DNA of 43,430 nucleotides from Motilimonas cestriensis (lineage in GTDB: Bacteria > Pseudomonadota > Gammaproteobacteria > Enterobacterales > CBDFNC01): NCBI RefSeq assembly GCF_021295315.1, contig NZ_JAIMJA010000030.1:1-43430 (forward strand), given 5' to 3'. Under the pieces are notes generated by a model. That model saw nothing but the letters and a program-made list of their open reading frames with translations. It made no database searches and was not told the origin of the DNA. A program made the position numbers and the translations under genes. Positions 18,699 to 25,957 of this stretch are shown here, one piece after another. Position 1 is the stretch's first letter. Each line of letters starts with the position of its first letter.

Positions 18699-19997
18699 AT
18701 GGCCGGAAAGAAAATGGCCTGGCTACATAGCCCCATCACAGGTGGAGCTCTATTGGTAGCCGCCACCTTAGCTGCATTACTTTGGGCAAACCTTGCCCCT
18801 GAACATTACCACCACTTTTGGCACGCAACTATTTGGCAAGTAGGTGCAGGCGCTAAAGGTGTACATAGCATTAATTTACATGCCATCGCCAACGAATTCT
18901 TAATGGCGATTTTCTTTTTCTTTATCGGGTTAGAGATCAAACGTGAGTTACTCGATGGCGAGCTGTCATCTGTTAAAAAAGCTGCGTTACCTGTTGTCGC
19001 TGCGTTAGGCGGTGTTATTCTTCCTGTGATTATTTATCTTGCCTTCAATGGCGGCAGCGACACCGCGCGCGGTTGGGGTGTGCCAATGGCCACCGACATT
19101 GCCTTTGCCCTCGGCGTACTCGCCCTTGTTGGCAGTCGGGCACCGCTAGCATTAAAAGTGTTTTTATCAGCACTGGCGATCGGTGACGATTTAATGGCGG
19201 TACTGGTCATTGCTATATTTTATACTTCAGAAATCAACTTTAATGAGTTGCTATACGGCCTTATTGGTTTAGCCATTCTTGGGGTGGCCAACCGTTTCGG
19301 TGTGCGCAAGCTTTGGGTTTACTATGTTGCAGGCTTAGGTATTGTTTGGATGGGCTTTTTAGCTTCAGGTGTTCATGCCACAATCGCCGGGGTCGCCGTT
19401 GCGTTCACCGTACCGTCACGTCGCGGCATGGCAATGAATGACTACCTAGATAAATTAAAACAGCTGATGCATAGCTTAGAAGCCGACCGTCACGATAAAG
19501 CGGATGTACTTAGCAAACACGCAATTAAAACCCTGCGAAAAATAAAACGCTTAAGCTATGAAGCATCCAACCCTCTACAGATTAAAGAAAAAGCACTGCA
19601 CCCTTTCGCGACCCTATTTATTGTCCCGGTGTTTGCGTTAGGCAATGCGGGCATTCCAATTAACCAAGAAATTATGTCGCAATTATTAAGCCCTATTGCG
19701 CTAGGGGTCGGGTTAGGCTTGCTGGTAGGTAAACCTTTGGGTATATATTTATTTACTCGCGCACTGGTTGCATTAGGAATAGGCTCACTGCCAGAAGGGA
19801 TCACTTGGCGTCATATTATCGGTGCAGGCTTTCTTGCCGGTATGGGCTTTACCATGTCGATATTTATTACCGACCTCGCGTTCGTTGCTGAAGTTAATCA
19901 GTTAACGTCAAAAATGGCGGTACTGATTGCCTCTATTATTTCAGGTGTGATTGGTTACACCTTACTGACGCAATCACCTAAAGTGGCTGACAAATAA
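18699..19997 (+). CDS. Second, divergent Na+/H+ antiporter of the NhaA family
   Basis: I start at the ATG at 18699 (MAGKKMAWLHSPITGG), which has TAGGAG eight bases upstream; reading further back adds 64 residues with no family match. The product has 432 residues. Asp133 ([10 protein letters not shown]) and Asp163-Asp164 (LAIGDDLMAVLVI) are conserved. It differs from the first copy by a hydrophilic insertion of about 45 residues (around 245-295, MHSLEADRHDKADVLSKHAIKTLRK) between the two halves, and by a longer periplasmic segment after the first helix. The two copies are not recent duplicates. It ends at a strong terminator. Confidence 0.94.
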   Translation: MAGKKMAWLHSPITGGALLVAATLAALLWANLAPEHYHHFWHATIWQVGAGAKGVHSINLHAIANEFLMAIFFFFIGLEIKRELLDGELSSVKKAALPVVAALGGVILPVIIYLAFNGGSDTARGWGVPMATDIAFALGVLALVGSRAPLALKVFLSALAIGDDLMAVLVIAIFYTSEINFNELLYGLIGLAILGVANRFGVRKLWVYYVAGLGIVWMGFLASGVHATIAGVAVAFTVPSRRGMAMNDYLDKLKQLMHSLEADRHDKADVLSKHAIKTLRKIKRLSYEASNPLQIKEKALHPFATLFIVPVFALGNAGIPINQEIMSQLLSPIALGVGLGLLVGKPLGIYLFTRALVALGIGSLPEGITWRHIIGAGFLAGMGFTMSIFITDLAFVAEVNQLTSKMAVLIASIISGVIGYTLLTQSPKVADK

Positions 19998-20007
19998 CCA
20001 AGTAACA

Positions 20008-20033
20008 AAAGCGCGGGAGACCGCGCTTTTTTA
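20008..20033. terminator. Bidirectional intrinsic terminator (nhaA2 / protease)
   Basis: A 10-bp GC-rich stem (20008-20017 with 20022-20031, loop GAGA) is preceded by As and followed by Ts. It lies between the convergent nhaA2 and protease genes. Confidence 0.92.
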
Positions 20034-20040
20034 TTATTTG

Positions 20041-21321
20041 TTAACCTCGCTTTCTCAGTCCTAATCCAGTTAAAACAAGCAAGCTGAACCAAGACAGACT
20101 GCCACCACCCGAAGATGGCGCAGGGGTTACCACAACAGTAGGAACAGGCGTTGGGGCTATTGTCACCCCTGGTGTCGGCTCAAGAGTTGGAACGGGAGTC
20201 ACCGCTGGTATGGGTTCAGGAGAAGCAGGCGCGACAGTAAGCACGACCTCTGACGAGATAAAGTCATTAGAGCCATTATTGTCTAAATCTTCATTCAACC
20301 TAGCAATCACCTGATAAGTAAAGCGATTCGAGGTTGAGCCAAGAGTAAGATAAGGATAATAGATTAAAGGAATGAACAAACGAGAATGAGGTAAGATCTG
20401 TCTATCAAACTCACCATATTGCACCATTAAATCCTCATTCGATGTAATGATATCTCCCAGAGTAACAACTTGCGATGAATCATTATGTAGCGTGATGCTA
20501 AAGCGATATTCGCCAAGCGAGGGCACATCATTCACCACTTTATCAGCCAACCAAACCTGACTTAAATTAGCTTGTAGCCAAGTATTGAAAAAACTAGTGC
20601 TACTATATCCACCTGGCGTATCAACCTCACCACATCCTTGCCCATAACCAGCACTAACTAGCCCAACCTGCTGATAACCCGCACCCATTTGATAAAGTAA
20701 CGGCCCGCCACTGTCACCAAAACACGCATCTTCTCCAGCAATTCCACCAGCACAAATAACACCGTCGGGTAAGTTAAAGTTACTACAGTCAGCATAAGGC
20801 ACTTGTACTTGTTTTAATACACTACCGTACTCATCACCTTTGGTATTAATCGCCCCCCAGCCTATGGCTTTAAAAGGCGTTTGATAGGCTAGTTGCGCGA
20901 ATTCAAGTGACGCGATAAGCGGAACCGGTGTTGCGCTCGTGGCACGCTCTAAATGCAGCAAGGCAATATCATTGGCTAAGGTTGCCTCACTGTAGTTTGG
21001 ATGAACAAATACTTTGTCTACGCGGATGAGTTCACCCTTTTGATTTAAGTCGGTGATGCCAAGTCGAGCATTTAACTGACCACTGTACTTTATACCTCTA
21101 GTGCAGTGAGCAGCAGTTAATACCCATTGAGAGGCTATCAATGAGCCGCCACATATATGGGCAAAGCTATCATTATAATCCAGCTGAAGGCTGACCATCC
21201 AAGGCACAACTTGTGTTACTTCCTCTCCCCCGACAATGCGCGGGCTGACTTGTGCCAAATGAGTTTGCGCGAAAAGAGAAGACGAAAAAACCAAAGCAGA
21301 ACTAAGCAAAAACCATTTCAT
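20041..21321 (-). CDS. Secreted trypsin-like serine protease with GlyGly-CTERM tail
   Basis: I use the ATG at 21321 (MKWFLLSSALVFSSSLFAQT), which gives a signal peptide and has GGAG at the right distance; 426 residues. The mature chain starts at RIVGGEE. The S1 catalytic triad is His72 (LTAAHC), Asp118 (NDIALL) and Ser204 (GDSGGPL). Asp198, six residues before Ser204, sits where trypsin's specificity Asp lies, so cleavage after Lys/Arg is predicted. A proline/threonine-rich linker (about 365-405) precedes the tail GGGSLSWFSLL...GLRKRG, a GlyGly-CTERM signal. Such tails are cut by rhombosortase and mark type II-secreted, surface-attached proteins in Vibrio and Shewanella. No rhombosortase gene is in this window. 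Confidence 0.92.
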   Translation of the reverse strand: MKWFLLSSALVFSSSLFAQTHLAQVSPRIVGGEEVTQVVPWMVSLQLDYNDSFAHICGGSLIASQWVLTAAHCTRGIKYSGQLNARLGITDLNQKGELIRVDKVFVHPNYSEATLANDIALLHLERATSATPVPLIASLEFAQLAYQTPFKAIGWGAINTKGDEYGSVLKQVQVPYADCSNFNLPDGVICAGGIAGEDACFGDSGGPLLYQMGAGYQQVGLVSAGYGQGCGEVDTPGGYSSTSFFNTWLQANLSQVWLADKVVNDVPSLGEYRFSITLHNDSSQVVTLGDIITSNEDLMVQYGEFDRQILPHSRLFIPLIYYPYLTLGSTSNRFTYQVIARLNEDLDNNGSNDFISSEVVLTVAPASPEPIPAVTPVPTLEPTPGVTIAPTPVPTVVVTPAPSSGGGSLSWFSLLVLTGLGLRKRG

Positions 21322-21501
21322 ATTGAGCGCTCCATCAATCAATACATAGACTTTAACAAAGAGCCGTTTAAAACGATACGAGATAAGCAGATGAAGTCGC
21401 TTTATCCAAACAAATCTTAACCTTACTCCCATCAAGTTTAACCACTTCGTTTATTTGCCAACGACTCATGATTCAAATAACAAAACTAAAAGCTTAAATT
21501 T

Positions 21502-21520
21502 TCAGTAACATCAGCGTCAT
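21502..21520 (+). promoter_or_regulatory. Weak Pho-box-like sequence upstream of the phosphatase operon
   Basis: CAGTAACATCAGCGTCAT partly matches the PhoB consensus CTGTCATAAATCTGTCAT: the second half keeps GTCAT, the first is degenerate. It is about 60 bases before the start codon. Phosphate control is expected for such genes, but this site is not convincing alone. Confidence 0.25.
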
Positions 21521-21575
21521 CGAAGATCGCTAGTTTACACCATGAATTTTTTCCAATAACTTCAAGGATTTTCGT

Positions 21576-23147
21576 ATGGGCCATAAAATGAATGGACTGC
21601 TTCGCCCCTCGTTAGTGGCGACAGTCATTAGTTCCGTAATTGCTAGCTCAGCTATAACGGCTAACGCCGCATCACTCAATGAGGTTCAAAGCCAAAACCC
21701 TTGGTTTACGAGTGGCCAACAGCTTATTGCCGAAAAAATTGCTCAACAACCAAACACCAACAAAGCAAAAAATGTAATTCTATTTGTAGGCGATGGCATG
21801 GGTATATCAACCCTAACTGCTGCCCGTATTTTACAAGGGCAAAATAACGGTGCAGAAGGTGAAGAAAACTTCCTTAGTTTTGAACAATTCCCACATACAG
21901 CATTAGTTAAAACCTACAACACTAACCAACAAACCCCAGACAGTGCAGGCACAATGACAGCCATGATGACAGGGGTAAAAAACAAAGCAGGCGTTATCTC
22001 TCTAGGCGCAAATGCAGTGAGGGGGGATTGCAATAGCAGTAAAGGCAATGAGCTAGTAACTAGCCTAATGCTGGCTGAAAACTTAGGTAAAGCAACAGGT
22101 ATTGTATCGACTGCACGTATCACTCATGCAACGCCAGCTGCTACTTATGCTCACAGCCCGGAGCGTAATTGGGAAAGCGACAACAATATGCCAGCAGAAG
22201 CGATTAGCTCAGGCTGTAAAGACATTGCTACGCAGCTGGTTGAGTTTCCTTACGGCGATGGTATTGATGTAGCTCTAGGTGGTGGCAAACGTCATTTCAT
22301 ACCAAAACAAGATGGTGGAAAGCGCACTGATAACCGCAATCTAATTAGTCAATGGCAAACTCGCTTTCCGCAAGGGCAACTAGCAAATAACAGTCAAGAG
22401 CTAATGGCGATTGATGCAAAAGAAACAACTAAGTTGTTAGGCCTATTTAACAGCTCACACATGAACTATGAAGCTGACCGCGATAGCACGGGCACTGGCG
22501 AGCCATCACTTGCTGACATGACAACCAAAGCCATCGATGTACTAGCAAATAACGATAAAGGCTTTTTCTTAATGGTTGAAGCTGGCCGTATTGACCACGG
22601 TCACCATGCGGGTAATGCTTATCGCGCCTTGACTGATGCAGTGGCTTTTTCCGATGCAATCAAAGCGGCAACAGAAAACAACAAAATCAACCTCGACGAG
22701 ACCTTAATTGTGGTAACAGCTGACCACAGTCACGTGTTTACCATTGCCGGCTATCCAACTAAGGGCAACCCAATACTTGGCCATGTAGTTAGCAATGATG
22801 CAACAGGCAGCAGTACTGGCACGCCAAGCCTAGCAAGTGATAACCTGCCATATACCACCCTAGGCTATAACAATGGTTTGGGCTTTGCTGACTTAAGCGT
22901 TGGCGGCGACACTCGCTACAATGAAGCGCCAACGACAGGCCGTCAAGATACCACCAATATCAATACTCAAGGTCAAGGCTACCATCAAGAAGCATTAATA
23001 CCACTAGAATCAGAAACCCATGCTGGTGAAGATATTTCGCTTCATGCGCAAGGCCCAAGCGCGCACTTGTTCCAAGGTGTGATAGAACAAAGCACTCTCT
23101 TCCACATTATCAACCATGCCGCTCAACTTGATGCCAAAGCATATTAA
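21576..23147 (+). CDS. Alkaline phosphatase (PhoA superfamily), soluble exported form
   Basis: The enzyme hydrolyses phosphate monoesters in the periplasm or outside. The 523-residue product has an N-terminal signal peptide (hydrophobic to about residue 30, cleavage likely after ANA). Active-site parts are visible: Asp73 (FVGDGMG), nucleophile Ser123 in PDSAGTMTAMMTG (E. coli Ser102 context DSA), ARITHATPAATYAH, GRIDHGHHAGNAYRA, TADHSHVF and ETHAGEDI, covering the zinc and magnesium ligands. Ribosome site AAGGA at eight bases. The gene is followed after 15 bases by a paralogue, so the two form an operon. A weak Pho-box-like stretch (21500-21522, CAGTAACATCAGCGTCAT) lies upstream. Confidence 0.95.
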   Translation: MGHKMNGLLRPSLVATVISSVIASSAITANAASLNEVQSQNPWFTSGQQLIAEKIAQQPNTNKAKNVILFVGDGMGISTLTAARILQGQNNGAEGEENFLSFEQFPHTALVKTYNTNQQTPDSAGTMTAMMTGVKNKAGVISLGANAVRGDCNSSKGNELVTSLMLAENLGKATGIVSTARITHATPAATYAHSPERNWESDNNMPAEAISSGCKDIATQLVEFPYGDGIDVALGGGKRHFIPKQDGGKRTDNRNLISQWQTRFPQGQLANNSQELMAIDAKETTKLLGLFNSSHMNYEADRDSTGTGEPSLADMTTKAIDVLANNDKGFFLMVEAGRIDHGHHAGNAYRALTDAVAFSDAIKAATENNKINLDETLIVVTADHSHVFTIAGYPTKGNPILGHVVSNDATGSSTGTPSLASDNLPYTTLGYNNGLGFADLSVGGDTRYNEAPTTGRQDTTNINTQGQGYHQEALIPLESETHAGEDISLHAQGPSAHLFQGVIEQSTLFHIINHAAQLDAKAY

Positions 23148-23162
23148 TAAGGAAATATAATC

Positions 23163-24857
23163 ATGAAATTATCACTTATCAGTACTGCCATTACTGCGGT
23201 ATTAGTGTTGTCAGGTTGTGGCAGTTCAAATAATAAAGAGACAACAGAGCAACCTGTTCCGGTAACGCCTGTGCCGGCAACTCCAGCTCCAGTAACGCCG
23301 GAGCCGGTTAAATCGGCATTAGAAAAACTTTACGAAACCCCACGTACCAATGCCCAAAAGCAAGCTATCAACACATGGTATGAGGCGGGGCAAGCAGAAC
23401 TAGCTCAAGCACAGCAAGTATTTACAACAACAAATGCCTTAGCATCAATGACATTAGACCCAGTAAAGTCAGCTAAAATCAGCACTAAAAAAGCAAAAAA
23501 TATTATTCTTTTTGTCGGTGATGGCATGGGGATTTCAACTGTCACTGCTGCACGAATCCTTGCTGGACAAAAGCAGGGACAAACAGGTGAAGAGTACATG
23601 CTCAGCTTTGATCAATTCCCTTTTACCGCATTATCAAAAACCTACAATACCAACCAACAAACGCCTGATAGCGCTGGTACCATGACAGCTATGATGACAG
23701 GTGTAAAATCAAAAGCCGGCGTAATCAGCGTGGGTGAAAAAGTCATTCGTGGAAACTGCGCTTCGGTAGCAGGTAATGAACTGACTTCTGCACTTACCTT
23801 AGCCGAACTGGCTGGGAAAAAAACCGGGATTATTTCGACAGCACGTATTACTCACGCCACACCAGCAGCTACATATGCGGTATCTCCAGAACGAAACTGG
23901 GAAAGTGATAGCAATATACCAAGTTCAGAGAAAGCAGCAGGCTGCGTCGATATTGCACAACAACTCGTTGATTACAACTATGGCGATGGTATTGAAGTGG
24001 TACTAGGAGGAGGCTTACGCCAATTTATTCCGACCACCGAGGGGGGCAAACGTAAAGACAACCAAGACCTCACCCAAGTTTGGTTAAATAAAGGCGCAAA
24101 CCGTGCTTTTGTGAGTGACAAAGCTAGCCTTGATGCAGTTGATACCGCGAGCACTGATAAGCTTATGGGCTTATTCACCAGCTCACATATGAGCTATGAA
24201 ACAGATCGACCAAGCACGGAGCCATCGCTTACGAACATGACCAACAAGGCCTTGGACATGCTAACCAAAGATGAAGATAAGGGCTTTTTCTTAATGGTGG
24301 AGTCTGGTCGCATAGACCATGGCCACCATGCTGGCAACGCTTATCGCGCATTAACCGATGCGGTAGAGTTTTCTAATGCTATTGAAGCGGCGGTAAAACA
24401 CCAAAATATAGACCTGTCGGAAACGCTTATTATCGTCACTGCAGACCATAGCCATGTATTTACCATTGCAGGCTATCCTACTCGTGGTAACCCAATTTTG
24501 GGCAAAGTAATCACCAACGACAGTGCTGGTAACCCTGAACTCAATCCATCTTTGGATTTAAACGGTATGCCATACACCACAGTAGGTTACACCAATGGTC
24601 CTGGCGCTTGGTTAGATGGCGCTAAGTTAGAGAAAAACAACAATGGTCGAGTGGATTTGAGCCAAATAGATACAAGTCGATCAGACTTTAACCAAGAAGC
24701 ACTTGTGCCACTTGGCTCTGAAACACATGCTGGTGAAGATGTTGGTATCTATGCCGTCGGGCCTTGGGCGCACTTATTCCAAGGCACTCTAGAGCAAAAC
24801 CTGATTTTCCATGTGATGAACCATGCTGGTGAGCTTACACAACAAGCAAACCTTTAA
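23163..24857 (+). CDS. Alkaline phosphatase (PhoA superfamily), lipoprotein form
   Basis: The 564-residue product is a paralogue of the upstream gene, with the same motifs: Asp120 (FVGDGMG), nucleophile Ser170 (PDSAGTMTAMMTG), GRIDHGHHAGNAYRA, TADHSHVF and ETHAGEDV. It differs at the N-terminus: a lipoprotein signal peptide ends in LSGC (Cys19), followed by a proline-rich spacer (PVTPVPATPAPVTPEPV, about 38-50) and an extra helix. It is thus predicted to be membrane-anchored, with the catalytic domain held off the membrane. The 15-base gap to the first phosphatase and an AAGGAA ribosome site indicate co-translation. It is followed by a structured repeat, not a canonical terminator. Confidence 0.94.
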   Translation: MKLSLISTAITAVLVLSGCGSSNNKETTEQPVPVTPVPATPAPVTPEPVKSALEKLYETPRTNAQKQAINTWYEAGQAELAQAQQVFTTTNALASMTLDPVKSAKISTKKAKNIILFVGDGMGISTVTAARILAGQKQGQTGEEYMLSFDQFPFTALSKTYNTNQQTPDSAGTMTAMMTGVKSKAGVISVGEKVIRGNCASVAGNELTSALTLAELAGKKTGIISTARITHATPAATYAVSPERNWESDSNIPSSEKAAGCVDIAQQLVDYNYGDGIEVVLGGGLRQFIPTTEGGKRKDNQDLTQVWLNKGANRAFVSDKASLDAVDTASTDKLMGLFTSSHMSYETDRPSTEPSLTNMTNKALDMLTKDEDKGFFLMVESGRIDHGHHAGNAYRALTDAVEFSNAIEAAVKHQNIDLSETLIIVTADHSHVFTIAGYPTRGNPILGKVITNDSAGNPELNPSLDLNGMPYTTVGYTNGPGAWLDGAKLEKNNNGRVDLSQIDTSRSDFNQEALVPLGSETHAGEDVGIYAVGPWAHLFQGTLEQNLIFHVMNHAGELTQQANL

Positions 24858-24860
24858 ACT

Positions 24861-25111
24861 ATACCCAAACAATCTGGAGATGCTTGCTTTCGGCAAGGAT
24901 TTACACGCGTTTAAACAAGGCATTGATTGCAGGTAATGGCTTTCACCTTACCAAAATCAATAACGAAGTATAACGCGTGTAAAACTTGCCCTTCGGGAAC
25001 ACAGCTGAGTTGTTACGCTAATTTGAAAGTGCCAAGACTCCTGCATTAGCGAGCCTAGTATTAAGAACACGGCAGCGCTCTGAAACATGTATCTTCAAGT
25101 TGGTTGGGTAT
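24861..25111. repeat. Structured intergenic element, family A, copy 1
   Basis: A 251-base element has imperfect terminal inverted repeats (18 of 23 bases; left 24861-24883, right 25089-25111, outermost sequence ATACCCAA). Inside is a nested stem: 24901-24911 pairs with 24972-24982 (11 bp perfect), 24922-24928 with 24955-24961 (7 bp), and 24932-24936 with 24948-24952. A further 7-bp pair (25016-25022 with 25045-25051) lies to the right. It contains no gene, and is related in layout to 38100-38357. It fills the gap between the phosphatase and the next gene. Confidence 0.8.
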
Positions 25112-25118
25112 CAATAAC

Positions 25119-25140
25119 GCCATGGGGCGACGCCCATGGC
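25119..25140 (+). other. GC-rich hairpin abutting a ribosome binding site
   Basis: Eight perfect pairs (25119-25126 with 25133-25140, GCCATGGG/CCCATGGC, loop GCGACG). The stem ends immediately before the AAGGA ribosome site (25141-25145) of the gene at 25154. No U-run, so not a terminator. Confidence 0.65.
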
Positions 25141-25153
25141 AAGGACCTTACAA

Positions 25154-25822
25154 ATGAAATACCTAATCTTATTAAGCCTAATTAGCGGACTCGCGCAAGG
25201 CGCAACATGCCCAGACGTGTCTGCCGACCAATTAGGCATTGAATATGTAAACCAAAAAGGCTTTGGCCAAGCCAGCTGGCGCGTCTGGCGCCAACCAAAC
25301 CGCATTGCTTATGAATACCCCGGTAAAGGGTTAATTGAGATCTGGCAATTAAAACAAGAAAAAGTTGAATTTATTCGTGTCTTTAGCCAAGAAAAAAGAG
25401 GAATTTACTACAGTTACGGTGACTTAAGATCCATCAATCAAAGTCCTGATTGGCAACAAGTCAATCAAATGCTACCACCAAATCGTCGCTCACAACTTGG
25501 CAAAGCAACGAAGCAAGAAGATAATTGTTTCCACTACCAACATTATCAACAAAATGGGCAATTAAGCCTCACTTGGAACCAAGATTTAAATGTACCGACA
25601 TTAATCGTTAACCTAGAAAAGAAACAGCGCATTCAACAACGAGAGCTGTTTAGCAGCAAACAAAGCCAAGATTTTTTTTCGCAAGTTGACCAGTATGATC
25701 TATTGGATTTTGCAGACATCGGGGACAGTGAAGCCGACCCCTTTGTTCGTAGAATGATTAAGTTAGGTTATGTTAACCACGGTAATAACAATAACTACCC
25801 TAATTCATCTCATCAACACTAA
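25154..25822 (+). CDS. Secreted protein of unknown function
   Basis: I do not recognise this protein. The ATG at 25154 has AAGGA eight bases upstream, giving 222 residues with a clean signal peptide (MKYLILLSLISGLAQGA, cut near ATCPD). The mature part has two cysteines (near residues 20 and 122) that could pair, a hydrophilic, Gln-rich body with several Trp/Tyr residues (FGQASWRVWRQPNR, GLIEIWQLKQEKVEF), and an Asn-rich C-terminus. The beta-strand-like pattern suggests a small periplasmic beta-protein. It follows the phosphatases on the same strand but is separated by a 250-base repeat, so a shared role is only a guess. Confidence 0.8.
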   Translation: MKYLILLSLISGLAQGATCPDVSADQLGIEYVNQKGFGQASWRVWRQPNRIAYEYPGKGLIEIWQLKQEKVEFIRVFSQEKRGIYYSYGDLRSINQSPDWQQVNQMLPPNRRSQLGKATKQEDNCFHYQHYQQNGQLSLTWNQDLNVPTLIVNLEKKQRIQQRELFSSKQSQDFFSQVDQYDLLDFADIGDSEADPFVRRMIKLGYVNHGNNNNYPNSSHQH

Positions 25823-25827
25823 ACTAA

Positions 25828-25847
25828 GGGCATCATTTGTGATGCCC
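25828..25847. other. Hairpin after the secreted protein gene
   Basis: GGGCATCA (25828-25835) and TGATGCCC (25840-25847) form a perfect 8-bp stem with loop TTTG, five bases after the stop codon. The T-run is missing, so it is a weak or factor-dependent terminator at best. Confidence 0.55.
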
Positions 25848-25957
25848 AGATCCACTCTTAATTATTGATCGCGACGACAATAGATAAATCACAACCATAG
25901 GCGAGTTAGCCTATACTTCAGAGTGTTAAAAAGAAGGGACTTTGAAGGCGAGACCAT

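Noticed and set aside
24861-25111. Insertion sequence
   Set aside because: It has inverted ends but no transposase frame; at 251 bases it can at most be a non-autonomous element, and no target duplication is clear.
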